Shown in pieces: positions 1 through 10,687 of a stretch of 64,000 nucleotides of DNA; within the stretch, counting starts at the first letter, position 1, and each line of letters opens with the position of its first letter. The stretch is from Cryphonectria parasitica EP155. Its lineage: Eukaryota > Ascomycota > Sordariomycetes > Diaporthales > Cryphonectriaceae. The stretch lies in assembly GCF_011745365.1 (NCBI RefSeq), contig NW_024468911.1, positions 1,048,759 to 1,112,758 on the forward strand. The letters are read 5' to 3'. Position numbers and translations under genes: made by a program. The notes under the pieces are model-generated. The model saw only the letters and a list, made by a program, of their open reading frames with translations, had not been told where the DNA came from and ran no database searches.

Positions 1-444
1 CTTGTATGGATTTAGAAGGTGGCATTTGGATTGTGGACTCACTTGACTATTTGTTGATAAACTGCATGCATCTCTTGCCAACCACAGGAATGTTCACGTG
101 TATGAATCAGTGTTTCTTGATGTTTTGCCGTGGGGTAACGTGGTAACTAACTATCTATGCCGTTGTTGTTCCCTTCGTGTGTAGTCAAACCTTGTATGTT
201 GCGGCCGCAGTGGAGGTGGGTGTATCGGTCAACTGCGGCCAAGAACAACATCGCTGTGATGATAAGAGAGCATGGAAGAATATGAATAGGGCAATGCCAG
301 AGTCATCAAGATATTCGAGGCACTTCATTGTCTTCTGATCATCCCGCTTAGTCTACAGTCAACAAAGTCAATCAGCCCTGTCCAGGTCTTGCCCGTATTC
401 GTCTCGCATTCCAGTAGAGAGAACTTACACAGCACATCTTCATC
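1..444. other. Intergenic / upstream region of the RNase gene
   Basis: No coding exon could be supported here. The stretch holds a 9-bp inverted repeat (see separate entry) and then the presumed promoter and 5' leader of the secreted RNase gene that starts at 445. Confidence 0.5.
203..240. repeat. GC-rich inverted repeat upstream of the RNase gene
   Basis: GGCCGCAGT at 203-211 is mirrored by its exact reverse complement ACTGCGGCC at 232-240, separated by 20 nt. The arms lie about 205 nt upstream of the RNase start codon. Such a dyad could bind a dimeric regulator, for example a Zn2Cys6 factor, or form a hairpin, but the role is inference. Confidence 0.5.
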
Positions 445-1032
445 ATGATGGTTAGTGTGGTTCCCTTCTCTTTTTTATAATATGTCCTTACAGGAACACA
501 GAGCTAACAACACGTCTACCACAGTTCAAGACTCTCCTTCTCGCCGCGGTCGGCGCCTCCGCCTTGTCTCTCCCCGTCGTGAGCTCAGCAGAGGTCGAGC
601 GGAGGGAGACCTGCGTGTACACATGCGGATCGGTGTGCTACTGGCAATCAGACATCGATGCGGCCCTGGCACAGGGTTACTCGGACTACAAGAGCGGTAC
701 CGCACCTGGTATGTAACATGCACATATACAGTCCCATAAAACCCACCCACAAAGTCCCAGATCAAGACAACCGCGATCAGATCCGCTGACAACAGAACTT
801 CCTTAAAAATAAAACAGGTGGCTATCCTCACGAGTATGAAGACTATGAGGGTTTTTCGTTCCCCAGCTCCGGACCGTGGTACGAGTTCCCGATCTTGTCG
901 AGCTACAGTGTCTACACTGGCGGCGCCCCTGGAGCGGACCGCGTGATTTTTGATTCCAAGGGGACCTTTGACAGCCTGATTACCCACACTGGTGCTTCGG
1001 GCGATGACTTTTTGGCGTGCAAGAAGGATTAG
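445..1032 (+). CDS. Secreted guanyl-specific ribonuclease, RNase T1/F1/N1 family
   Basis: Three exons: 445-450, 525-708, 818-1032 (134 aa). The first exon is only two codons (Met-Met). Both introns begin GT and end AG and have branch-like GCTAAC and GCTGAC. Residues 1 to about 22 form a signal peptide. The mature part carries the T1 signature: Tyr66 and His68 (YPHEY), Glu86 (YEFPIL), Arg105 (GADRVIF) and His120 (ITHTG), which match T1 catalytic positions Tyr38, His40, Glu58, Arg77 and His92. Four Cys (32, 36, 40, 131) fit the family's two disulfides. The enzyme cleaves single-stranded RNA 3' of guanosine outside the cell. All catalytic residues are intact. A role in nutrition or in contact with a host is possible but not shown by the sequence. 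Confidence 0.93.
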
Positions 1033-1782
1033 GCGGTGGTAGTATTGGTGGAGACCTTCCTCGGCACGGATGGGGTTGATGGGACCTAATGAAGGGTCAG
1101 GTAAATCTGGGTTTTGAGACCGGGAGTCCTTTTGCAGACGGCCTGTGTTTTCATGATCTCTTCAAAACTCTTACAGCCAGCGAGCCAGCAATTGTCCCCT
1201 AGTTAGTCTTCCAACAAAAACCTAAATGCCGAGAACGTCCATAAATACCAGCTCGCTGCTGAGCATGGGGTCGTGCCTGTATTTGTGCTTTACTAGGTAC
1301 TCAGTTTCTTTGTCCAGGGTTGTATTTGATTGGTCTGACATTGTACAACATTGAAGATGCGCAATGAGCCTCAATTGTATGGAAATAAACAAAGGTGGTG
1401 TACTGTATGGATACGAACATGCCCAGTCATGGGGGATATTCTTTGAGACTTTAACCAGATCTGTCTGATTGGCATCAGTTCCCTTGAATTTGTATATTTT
1501 CTCAGCGCGAAGTTTCTGGCCGTTGACTGTGTCCTTGAAACGGGTGGCTATGGAGCGATATCGACGGGCAGGGGGTTTTCGAGTAGTGAGATGCATGGGT
1601 TGCTGGTGACTATCAGAGACGGAGGTTCCGTCTATATGAGCAGGCCAATTAAAACCATGATCGATTGTCTCTAACAAACCTAGCTTATCTAGGTATCAGT
1701 AAAAGAATGCATTCCTTCCCTCCGAGTCTACGTAGTAGTGGAGGAAGCATAGGCATGCGATGGGCTGGGGGACGCTCACGCG
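1033..1782. other. Intergenic stretch, no supported gene
   Basis: This follows the RNase stop codon. A minus-strand open frame of 151 codons (1222-1677) has no recognisable domain, is relatively AT-rich and has no supporting splice or neighbour logic, so it is not called as a gene. Confidence 0.4.
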
Positions 1783-2251
1783 TCAGCCGTGTTTGGCGCA
1801 GGCTGCGATGTCGACAAATGGTCTCTGCGTTGATGGTTTGACACGGATGTTGAGACGAGCAAGGTGCGAATAAGCACTGTTGAACAAGCCAGGTAGGAGC
1901 GAGGATGGAACCTGCGCTCTCATGCCCGCCCGATCAAAGGCTACGACTGCGTCCTCCTGGTTGTATCGCTCGCTCTCGCCGAACTCGATCAAGAAGGATG
2001 CGTATAGCTTGGGGCCGTCGTTGAAGGGGATCTGGGTCTGCCCCAATTCGTTATTCCTTGTCCTAGTCATCCGACGTGGCATCTTTGGCGAAAATAGATA
2101 ACGGCCGGGAGCCCTGGCGCTCAGCATCAGCCTGGACTCTTGACCTGGCTCCTGTCGTAGTGCTCTTCCTCCGCCTCGTCCTCGACGGGGCCGTGACTGG
2201 TGGAGACGTGACTGCCAACGGAGAGAGCACAGAGTCGCTCTTGGGGCCCAT
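1783..2251 (-). pseudogene. Possible broken or spliced hypothetical coding segment
   Basis: Two minus-strand frames look coding but do not join cleanly. One starts at ATG 2251 (MGPKSDSVLSP...) and stops at 2063. The other, in a different frame, runs from about 2065 to a stop at 1783 with protein-like composition (NDGPKLYASFLIEFGE...RAQVPSSLLPGLFN). No good GT-AG intron links them in frame; a GT...AG pair near 2065 is too short or in the wrong phase. It could be a frameshifted relic, or a gene whose true exons I have not found. No family is recognised. Confidence 0.25.
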
Positions 2252-2391
2252 CTTCTGGCAATGAATGAAGCCCTATCAACGTGTCGTAGCCATAAGCGTT
2301 GAGATAATGCAAAGATAATGACTAGATTTTCAGGTAATATGTCAAGCCTGTACGATGTCACAACCAGATAATCGGTTGTAATGATATGCAA

Positions 2392-4831
2392 GGACTACGT
2401 CCAAGGTCTATCTCTGACTCTACTATCTCCTCAAAAGATTTTGCTCACACACATGTAACTTATGCATCAGTTCCTCTTATTCTCATTATTTCCACAAGTC
2501 AATTACCGTATCATGAGCCTCCTCAACCCTCTTTGCCAAATCTCCGTATTACTTAGCCGCCAGCTGCAAGTTGTTAGCCCTATGAATGAATTATGGTCCC
2601 ACAGTATATCGGATTGCTGTTTGTCTGAAGTTGTCCGCATCCCAGATTCTTCGTTGCGTCTAAAACGGCGGTTTAAGACACGCCATAGGAGGTGGCTTCG
2701 CCCTCATCGAGGAAATCACCTGTTCGAGGCGAGCGCCCCTCTTGTACAAGAGGCAAGCTGCGACGATGACGACAGAGCGGAATATTACCATATTACAAGG
2801 TACCAGCGCGCGGCGCGTCTTGCTAGCCTCCGAGACTTGCGTATGTCTGAGCAGCTCAGGTTGCTTTGATATCCGTCGGGGCCGCTGCCAATATCACTAT
2901 AGCAGACCCCAGAAGGCTATGAAGACGGGCACTTGGGTAGGTTGAGTAACCGTGTGATCAAGATAGGTAATCTGAAGTCGGGTGCGAGGATACACCCAAG
3001 TCTGTTCTAGAAGATAGCTCATGCAATAGGAAATTTCCTAGATCATGTTCTGGAGCAACTAGTCCTTTTCCTCCAACATTAGTCGATTTTATCGTGCAAC
3101 GGCACAAATTAACAGGTGCTTTGGCTCGGTCTCGGAGATGGGATGGTGTGAAACCGGGATGACATAGTGTGGTTTGCATACGGCTCTTTTTACAGAATTT
3201 ATATTAACACCTTCGCAGTTATGATGCAAGAAAATAAGTAGACCAGGGAATTTCCAAAGTGTGGGTCTATATGGGCCTCGAAAGTTAAGAGACTGATATG
3301 TCTTGTACTCTCTGGTGATGCGATGGTGATGTGATGACCTTTTCTACGCCAGAAGACGATGGGCGCCCTTTCGTGTCAGTACACCACCCTCATTCTGATT
3401 ATAATGAGGCATGTGACGAACACAAGAGAGAAGCGGAAAACTGTCTGGTTCACGAGTTTGGACAGATTTCGTCGAAGTATGATTTCCCAAGGTTGAACTT
3501 AGAACAGAGAAGCATTGGCGACGACCTGCCTATCCAAGTCCAGCCGCGTTCTATACAAGCCCATCTTGGAAAATATGAGACCGCAGCCAAAGATATATGA
3601 CAAAACGAGGGTACCGCAGCTCTTGGATTTCAAGCACTACGAATGACGCATTCGACCGAGATTTGTAAGGCGCAGACAATTCGTTACAGAAGCACAATGG
3701 TGAATCAAAATCATGTCTTAGCACGAGCACAATCAAGAAAGATTGTGATGCCGCGCATCCATGATATTGTGAGGGAGATAATGACCTCAGTGAGTATTGA
3801 AAAAAATGAATTGCATTGCTGTCTAAGAAGATGAAGAAAAGAAGACGCCCAAAAAGAGTGTTTTTATATATGTAAGTGGTCAGGGCTAGGGTTGTCTTCC
3901 CCACAGATATAACTTGACAAGACTCTACCGACGTTTCTAGTTCGAAATCGACATGGCAGAGAGATAACAGATCCAAATCCGGGTTCAAGAAAATACTCGC
4001 AGTTTTTAGAAGAATGTATCTCATTATTTTCATTGCAGTATTCCAGAAGTCTAAGAAAGACCTTGACTGCTCGAACATCTTAGGCGAGTTGTGCGCACCG
4101 GAGGTGACCAAGAATCAAGTAGTCGTGTGAGCTGATTATTGTGGCCAACAGTGAGCTTCACACTGACGGCTGACTTATCCTTGGCAGTCACCACGAATAT
4201 TATAGTCTTGCGTTAAATTCCAGAGACACATGTGTAAAAGCCCAGAGAAACAATGATATCACGAACAAGAAAAAACTTCCTTCCTTTGATTCTTTGCCTC
4301 TTCTCGAACAGCGGAGAATGGTTGGTCCCACAAAAGTCCAAGCCGGGGTGTCACACTTCCCCCAGGGCGATCCTTCCCCCCTCGGCGGAAATTGTCCCAC
4401 ATGACGTCGGCGGGGTCGTCCTCACGTTTTCCACAGGCGGCATGACGCTCGCCCATTGTGCTCTTCTGATAGGAGCGCAAGAAGCTCAGATTGAGCCGCC
4501 AAACCCACACACTCACACGACGGTAGGGAGCGAGCTATACTGCGACACGCTAATTCTACCATAAAGCTATACTGCTATACTGATGCAGCACTACGTACAT
4601 GTGCGTATTTGACTCGGCCCGTAGCTCCGCAACAATTCACTCCTTGCTCAGTGGCGACATTGTTCACATATAAACCGTGACTGCGTGATCGTTCTCTGCA
4701 TATTTCTGTTGCGGTCTCTTCCCTTGAAACAATTCCACTTCCCATCTCTACTTTTGGTCCTCAGAATAATACAACCACTAGGCAGATACATACACCTCCC
4801 TCCAGATAAGACTCTATTCATGTCCAGAATC
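2392..4831. other. Long gene-poor stretch before the aldo-keto reductase
   Basis: About 2.4 kb without a convincing exon. Open frames here are short, compositionally poor and lack domains. The last ~500 nt are the presumed promoter of the aldo-keto reductase and include a CRE-like site at 4402-4408. Confidence 0.45.
4402..4408. promoter_or_regulatory. CRE-like TGACGTC in the aldo-keto reductase promoter
   Basis: TGACGTC lies about 425 nt upstream of the reductase start. This is the core bound by Atf1/CREB-type bZIP factors, which in fungi often drive osmotic and oxidative stress genes, and a glycerol-type reductase would be a plausible target. A single 7-bp match is weak evidence. Confidence 0.25.
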
Positions 4832-5933
4832 ATGGCCGCTGTCAAGAACACAAGGTGAGAGCTCCCTCTGCACCCCTCTTCTTTCTCGCCATCATCTCGC
4901 GTCTCAACAACTGGTATTCCTCATCTGCTAACCTTGGAACTTTCCCCATCCTACAGCAAGACCTTCACCCTCAACACGGGCGCCAAGATACCCGCCATCG
5001 GTCTGGGCACCTGGCAGTCCAAGCCCAACGAGGTGAAGAACGCCGTCGAGGCCGCCCTCCGCCATGGCTACCGCCACATCGACACAGCCTTCGCCTACGG
5101 CAACGAAAAGGAAGTAGGCGACGGCATCAAGGCATCCGGCGTGCCGCGAGGCGAGATTTTCCTGACCACCAAGCTCGACAACCCGTGGCACAAGCGCGTA
5201 CCCGAGGCCATCGACCGCTCCCTGACCGCCCTGCAGACCGACTACGTCGACCTGTACCTCATGCACTGGCCCAGCTCGACCGACCCGGAGGACCTAAAGA
5301 AGCACTACCCTGACTGGGACTTTGTCGACACCTGGCGCGAGCTGCAGAAGCTCGTCGGCTCCGGCAAGGTGCGCGCCATCGGCGTGAGCAACTTTGGAAT
5401 CAAGAACACGGAGAAGCTGCTGGCTGCCGAGAGCACAAAGGTGAGAGAGAGCGTGGAAATAACAATCCTCCCTTCTTTCCCCAACTCCCTTCCTCTGCGA
5501 AAGCTCCACATGATGCTGACATGATCAAAAAACAAACAATTAGGTCGTGCCTGCTGTTAACCAGATCGAGCTGCACCCGTGCAACCCCTCGCCCAAGCTG
5601 CTCGACTACCTCAAGGAAAAGGGCATCCACGCTTCGGCATATTCACCTCTGGGATCGACCGACTCGCCCCTCGCCAAGAACGAGGCGCTGCTCTCCATCG
5701 CCAAGGCCAAGGGCAAGTCACCACAGCAGGTCCTGCTCATGTGGGGCCTGCAGAGGGATTACAGCGTTCTGCCCAAGAGTGTGACCGAGTCGCGGATCCA
5801 GGCCAACTTCGAGCTGGATGGATGGAGCCTGACAGATGAGGAGGTGAAGGCGCTGGATGGTATTCAGGAGAGGTTCAAGGTGTGTGGCGATTCATGGCTG
5901 CCGGTGAAGGTGTTTTTCGGAGATGATGAATAG
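4832..5933 (+). CDS. Aldo-keto reductase, GCY1/glycerol dehydrogenase-like
   Basis: Exons 4832-4854, 4957-5440, 5544-5933 give 298 aa, normal for the family. The 102-nt and 103-nt introns are GT-AG, and the first has GCTAAC near its 3' end. The (beta/alpha)8 reductase signature is complete: GLGTWQ at 23-28, then the catalytic tetrad Asp50 (HIDTA), Tyr55 (FAYGNE), Lys80 (TTKLDN) and His111 (LMHWP). The later IGVSNFG and the C-terminal PKSVTESRI segment, which binds the NADP phosphate, are also present. The enzyme should reduce aldehydes or ketones with NADPH in the cytosol. Within the superfamily it most resembles fungal glycerol/glyceraldehyde reductases, but substrate cannot be fixed by sequence. 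Confidence 0.92.
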
Positions 5934-6214
5934 ATCAGAGGGTTTTTTTGGTAGAAATATAGAAAGGAAAAGAAACAAGGGGAGAGAATGGTTGTGTTAC
6001 ATAGATATGGCGTCACACATCACGCACACTTCGCAGATAGGTACGTTAAGGAAGGGACTTTAAATGAGTAAAACATAGTGTTTGGCATGACGCCTCTATA
6101 TGTCTATCATATAACGCGCCCTAGAGAGCAGTGTTTAAATCATGGTCTCGGCAAAAAAGTCACAGCTGCCGCCGAGTTGCCTGTTGGTGTCATGTTGTTT
6201 TAAATATGTCGAAG

Positions 6215-6927
6215 CTACTGCGAGACTGTTGTTGACTTTACGCCTGCGGACGAGGATGGTGCCAGCAGGCTGGGCCAGCTGCTGGAGAAGTCGAGCTTGT
6301 TCCAACCAGGCCGATAGTCACCGCCAACAGGAGACTCATCCGGCGATGTCAGTGGTACATGGTGATAGTAGATGATGGCATCGCGGTCTCTGTATATCAT
6401 TCATCACGCCCTGGCCGCCAGGTGCCCAGATAAGATCGTGCGTGGCTAGGATCTCCATAACACCGCTGTCTGGATAAGACTGTCCGCTCTGATTGACAAA
6501 TTGGGCCCGTGACTTCTTGGGAGCGGCAGACCATCACCTTGTATACGTGTCCAGCGGAGGACCACACTTGTATCAAGTCGATCTCCTGCGAGTGGGCACG
6601 GCCCGGTGAGAAGGACAGGCAATAGTAGTCGTCTCAGTAAGATTGAAAGGACCCCTTCATATCGTCCACGTCTTTTATCCGGTCTGTGAGCCAGGTGAAG
6701 TTCCCGGCAAGGTGGTTGACATTGTTTCCATTCTGGTTGAAGTTCGTCGCCCCGGGCCCGGTCATGACCGCATCCAGTATCCAGTGTGGACGCAAGAGGA
6801 TATCGTAGAGGCCTGCTATGACTCCAGAATTGGATCCTTCTGCTGAGGCGTTCATCGTAGCAGAATCGCTTCTGAGGCCGGAGTAGGGCCGGTCAAAATC
6901 AACAAGGCCACCGAAGGAGTTACTCAA
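6215..6927 (-). pseudogene. Decayed GH43-like arabinanase copy
   Basis: Read on the minus strand, successive pieces in different frames resemble the second half of a fungal GH43 endo-arabinanase. In order they are a GNFTW-like strand (compare GSFW) and MKGSFQSY then a stop at 6634, DDYYCLSFSPG, VYKVMVCRSQEVTGP, ILATHDLIWAPGGQGVMND, and YRDRDAIIYYHHVP followed by GWNKLDFSSSWP near 6215-6400. In intact GH43 enzymes these correspond to the EAPY/YYYLFFS, RSxxVTGP, GPGGQGV and YYHYVD...FGWNxIDFSxGWP segments. Several frame changes and in-frame stops separate the blocks, and the region corresponding to the EAP catalytic motif reads KGSF, so no functional enzyme is expected. The N-terminal part could not be traced. 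The first block (upstream of 6634) matches less well than the rest. Confidence 0.6.
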
Positions 6928-7070
6928 GCCGGGCTATGTTCGTCTGCTGGGTGAGTGTGGCGAGAGAATGAATTGGAAGTCGTTTTAGATCCGGGCTGCT
7001 CAGTCATAAGCCGCCCTTGATCACTGACGCAACGCGTAAGGATTTCACGATGACAGCCCTTGGAAGGCTC

Positions 7071-7700
7071 TCAAAGCTTCTCCTTGGCGATAGATTTCTC
7101 GTCCTGCTGCAGTATCCTGACGACCTCTTCCCTCACCCTCTGCGCCAGCTTCTCCCCGTCCTCAGGCTCCAGATCTGACCGCTGGCCCCGGCCAAACATG
7201 GTAAACTTCTCGCTCCAGCGGCCCTGAGCTCTGATCTCGGGTCGCGGGATGATGTGATAGTGCATATGCGGAACCACCTGTGCGGCGGCGGCGCCGTTGT
7301 TCTGGACGACGTTCCAATCTTCCACGCCCGTAGCCCGGCTCACAGCGGCGGAGAGCACGCGCAGGTAATAGCCCAGCTCGCGGGCCTCGGCTGGCTTTGT
7401 GCCCGTGAGCTTGGGCACGTGCCGCCGTGTGCAGAGGAGGAGATGGCCGCGCGAGAGGGGCATTATGTCGAGGAAGGCGATCACCACCGGGGTAGAGAGG
7501 AGTACGTAGGTCTCTGGGCCGGGCGAGGTGAGCTCTGGGGACAGAGTCTGGGAGGAAGAAGATGGTGGAGAGGCTGGATTGTAGGGCGCATAGAGAGTGG
7601 CTATCCTGCAGAATGGGCACTTCTCACTGCTATCTTGGGATGTCGACTGCCTTGAAGGCTTGTCATCGTCAAAGGTCTTGTCTGGTACTTGGGGTGCCAT
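7071..7700 (-). CDS. HIT-domain nucleotide hydrolase-like protein
   Basis: Single exon, 209 aa from ATG 7700, the first Met in the frame. A low-complexity N-terminus with CPFC (28-31) leads into a HIT domain. The histidine triad is VVPHMHYHIIPR with His145, His147 and His149, preceded by the strand LLLCTRRHVPKL and the WNVVQNNG segment typical of Hint-like proteins. HIT proteins hydrolyse nucleoside phosphoramidates, dinucleoside polyphosphates or adenylated intermediates; which substrate applies here is unknown. The C-terminus is Lys/Glu-rich and helical. The gene ends about 140 nt from the GH43 relic and its promoter faces that of rpb12 at 8326. Confidence 0.88.
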   Translation of the reverse strand: MAPQVPDKTFDDDKPSRQSTSQDSSEKCPFCRIATLYAPYNPASPPSSSSQTLSPELTSPGPETYVLLSTPVVIAFLDIMPLSRGHLLLCTRRHVPKLTGTKPAEARELGYYLRVLSAAVSRATGVEDWNVVQNNGAAAAQVVPHMHYHIIPRPEIRAQGRWSEKFTMFGRGQRSDLEPEDGEKLAQRVREEVVRILQQDEKSIAKEKL

Positions 7701-8325
7701 GTTCTCTCTAGTTGGACGCTCCTCAAACCTGTCGCAATCGACTGACCGATCGATCTGGAACCAGGCTGAGCTCAAATCTTCGACAGAAACCTGAGGGGGG
7801 GGATGACACCAGAGCACAGTGATCAGGTGATCAATGGCAATGGCCCAGTCCAGCTCAGCTTGATGTGTGTGGTGTGTTGAGTACACAATGAGGAAACATC
7901 ACATTGTTATGGCTTTGGGTTAAGTACAAGCAAGTACTGCGTACAGAAGGTGATAGTGCTACTGAATGTTGTACTACTAAAGTATGCAGCTCACACTGCT
8001 GTTGCCTCGGTTAGAGGGGTGGTGTCACTAAAAGGTGACGCTAGACCCTTGCCCCATGCTTATCAAGCCGTACCGTACATAGTACTTACAGCAGTGCTCG
8101 CATCAAAAGTTCTGCCATCAATCCACTACACCGCCTAATTTTTCAGGCTAGGAACCGCAATGGAAGTTTGACCTGCGACAGTCTGCCGACTGACTTTGTA
8201 CTTGCCTCTCTACATCACCAAATCACACCTCCATCACTCCTCTCCACCAAGCAGCGAACCGATACAAACCTCACCAACCCAGGCATCTATCATCGCCCAT
8301 ACTCCACCCCAAAACAAGGCCAAAA
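7701..8325. other. Divergent promoter region between the HIT gene and rpb12
   Basis: About 0.6 kb with no exon. It separates two head-to-head housekeeping-type genes, so it should contain both promoters. The side next to 8326 is pyrimidine-rich (8215-8320), as usual for fungal leader regions. Confidence 0.45.
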
Positions 8326-8681
8326 ATGTCTCGTGAAGGCTACCAAGTCCCCACCGGCTCCGCCGTCAGCCCCTTCGACTTCGGCACCAGCCAGCAGCGA
8401 CAGGCCAGCTTCTCAGCCGGTGGTGCCGCCAACCCTTCTGACAACGAGCCCCTCATCCGGTATCTGTGCGGCGACTGCGGTACGCCCAACCAACTGAAGA
8501 AGTCACAGCCGGTGCAGTGCCTCGACTGTGGCTGTCGTGTGCTCTACAAGGAGCGGACAAAGAGGTGAGTTCGCGATGAAAGATTTCCGAAGGAGGGCAT
8601 TGGGAAGTGATTGAGAAAACGTTGTCGCTGACGTAGTGGCTCGTGTGTGTATACAGAATGATCCAGTTTGAGGCACGGTGA
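8326..8681 (+). CDS. rpb12: RNA polymerases I, II and III shared subunit Rpb12 (RPABC4)
   Basis: Exons 8326-8564 and 8657-8681 give 87 aa. The 92-nt intron is GT-AG with CGCTGACGT near its 3' end, and the last exon codes only the final residues. The C-terminal half is diagnostic: a zinc ribbon with Cys48, Cys51, Cys65 and Cys68 (YLCGDCG ... QCLDCGCRVLYKERTKR) and the terminal MIQFEAR, matching the conserved end (VxFxAR) of Rpb12. It is a structural subunit of all three nuclear RNA polymerases, bound near the Rpb3/Rpb11 (or AC40/AC19) heterodimer. The first ~40 residues are a variable, disordered extension. It is convergent with the GPN1 gene, whose product assembles Pol II. Confidence 0.95.
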
Positions 8682-9103
8682 TCGAGCAGCGATAAGACTA
8701 CGACTAGTGAAGGAGCACAACCTCGTGACGCACATGCGGGAAGATTGGCTCTGTGAGAGACTTACGGCTTGTCCGCAGCCGTCAAGATTTTGATCATGGC
8801 AATCGCGACAAAGCCAGAATCCTTGTCGGTTGACTGCTTGGAGCATTTGATACCCACACAAAATGGGGAGCATCACGGCCAGGACGGAGTTCAGGAGCAT
8901 TAGAACCTCATAATCAATTCTCTATAAACACACTGTTTGATGGTATCACGATGCCGAGCCAGAACTCCTTATAATCCTGGAAATGCAGCCCCTTGTTTTG
9001 TCCCAATTTAACCGTTCCCATATGCAATCTTGATCCCCTCCAAGTTCTCCTGGGCCCACCGTCGGCGTCGCAACGCCTCAGTTGTGAAACGAAACTGCTG
9101 GCT
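8682..9103. other. Convergent 3' intergenic region
   Basis: About 420 nt between the stop codons of rpb12 and the GPN1 gene. It contains no supported gene and presumably holds both 3' UTRs. Confidence 0.4.
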
Positions 9104-10309
9104 TTACCTCTGCTGTGTGTGAAGGTACTTCGCAAAGCTGGCCTCCTCTGGGAGGGTGCCCTCGCCATCTTGCATCGCCGCCTCGTATCGTGCCTGGAGA
9201 CCCTCACGGTCCATCTCATCATCATCGAACTCATCCGAGTCCTGGTCACTGATAACGTCGACATCGCCATCTGCGTCCTTGCGGAGTCCTGATGGCTGGC
9301 CTTGGGCAAGCCCGCTTACAGACATCCCCTTCATCATCTTGTCCAGTTCCTTTTCCCGGGCAGCCCTCTTGGCATCATCCCTCTCCTTGCGCTTTCTGTC
9401 CAGCTCCGGCTGGTAGTCCCTTTTGAATTCTTCAGCCTTCTCTGCCACCGCCTCGAAGAATTCATTTACGCCCTGGCCCGTCATGCTGCTCACGCCCACG
9501 ACACTCAGGTGCGCATAGAATTCCTCTAGCATCAGGCTCATGCTGTTTAGCAAGCTGCCCATGTATCCGCTCCCGCTGCCCTCGCCCTCGACACCGCCAA
9601 ATGCGTTCCGGTTCTCGTCCTCCTGCAGCGCGGCCTGGAACGCTTCGAAGTCCGTCATCCACTCCTTGGCAAAGCTGGCATCCTTGACGTCCGTCTTGTT
9701 GAACACCAAGATCATGGGCAGCTTCGTCTTGTACAGGATACTGCACGCGTACAGCATGTTGCTCATGAACGTGGACGTCGAGCTTGTGCGCGGTGTATCG
9801 ATGATGTAGGCGATGACGGTGGGGAATGAGGAGGCGAGGGACTCGAGAAGGATGGTGCCCGAGGCGGACCACACAAAGACCTCGATCTGGCCCGGCGTGT
9901 CGACCAGGATGTTGTTAATAGGCTTACGCGCCTGACTCTCATCGTCGGCGGCGGGCTGGGTGCGCTTCTCCAGCAGGCCCAAAATCTGGTCAACCTTGGT
10001 CGCGAAGAGGTTGAGCGAGGTCAGGATGCCGCCGTTCGGTCCGAGGTTGTACTGTTTCATGACCTCCTTGTAGTTGACAGAGTCGCGGATGTCGATGTTG
10101 CTGTCGAAGGGCACATTCAGAACCGCTGGGTCGAGGTTGATCACGTAGGGAGGATCTTTCTTCGCGTGCAGGTGGGCGTTGATACGCTGCATGAAGGTCG
10201 TCTTGCCAGAGCCTGCCATGCCCACACAGACAATTGCGACAGGCTGTTGGCCTGGACCAGAGCCCTGGGCTGGCTGTTCGGTACTGGGTGCAGTCGAAGA
10301 GGATGCCAT
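9104..10309 (-). CDS. npa3: GPN-loop GTPase 1 (Npa3/XAB1), RNA polymerase II assembly and nuclear import factor
   Basis: Single exon, 401 aa. The P-loop is GMAGSGKTT (30-38). The family-defining GPN loop is at 90-92 (YNLGPNGGI), G3 is DTPGQIE (137-143), and the base-recognition NKTD is 204-207. After the GTPase core come the [13 protein letters not shown]5-like segment, a long charged coiled coil and an acidic C-terminal tail. Length and order match yeast Npa3 and human GPN1, which dimerise and are needed for assembly and nuclear import of RNA polymerase II. The gene is head-to-head with the CWF19 gene (378 nt between starts) and tail-to-tail with rpb12, so a polymerase subunit and its assembly factor are neighbours. 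Confidence 0.96.
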   Translation of the reverse strand: MASSSTAPSTEQPAQGSGPGQQPVAIVCVGMAGSGKTTFMQRINAHLHAKKDPPYVINLDPAVLNVPFDSNIDIRDSVNYKEVMKQYNLGPNGGILTSLNLFATKVDQILGLLEKRTQPAADDESQARKPINNILVDTPGQIEVFVWSASGTILLESLASSFPTVIAYIIDTPRTSSTSTFMSNMLYACSILYKTKLPMILVFNKTDVKDASFAKEWMTDFEAFQAALQEDENRNAFGGVEGEGSGSGYMGSLLNSMSLMLEEFYAHLSVVGVSSMTGQGVNEFFEAVAEKAEEFKRDYQPELDRKRKERDDAKRAAREKELDKMMKGMSVSGLAQGQPSGLRKDADGDVDVISDQDSDEFDDDEMDREGLQARYEAAMQDGEGTLPEEASFAKYLHTQQR

Positions 10310-10687
10310 GTTGAACTTCTAGTGGTTGGTAGAGAAGAGCGTTGAGGATAGAGGAGCTCGGTCGTGTAGAGCCTCACATGAAAAGTTGGAGGCACAAAAT
10401 GGCGGGGCAGCAGCTAGTAGTAATCAGCCCCAAGACGGTTGCACGTCTGGCAGTGACGGGTGATAACCCCCTGACCCCCAGCTACGCTAACAATACCCTG
10501 CAAGTGGAAATTTTGGGGTGGCATGGGAGAGGTCCAGCCAGAGTTCTCACAGGGGCCCTCACGTCATAGTTAGCAACCTCTCCTGTCCGTAGTAGCTTCT
10601 GTTCCGAGTTCTATCTAGGCACAAGCTTCCCACCTCCACGCCTATCGTAGTCTATTCCCTATTATTAGTCCTTCACCTAGTGAAACG
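10310..10687. promoter_or_regulatory. Bidirectional promoter between npa3 and cwf19
   Basis: 378 nt between two divergent start codons. It contains TCACGTCA at 10559-10566 (TGACGTGA on the other strand), a CRE/bZIP or E-box-like element, next to GGGGCCC. No gene is seen inside. Co-regulation of the two genes is plausible but is inference. Confidence 0.5.

Noticed and set aside
1222..1677. Minus-strand 151-codon frame
   Set aside because: There is no recognisable domain, the base composition is AT-rich relative to genes, and no splice partners were found.
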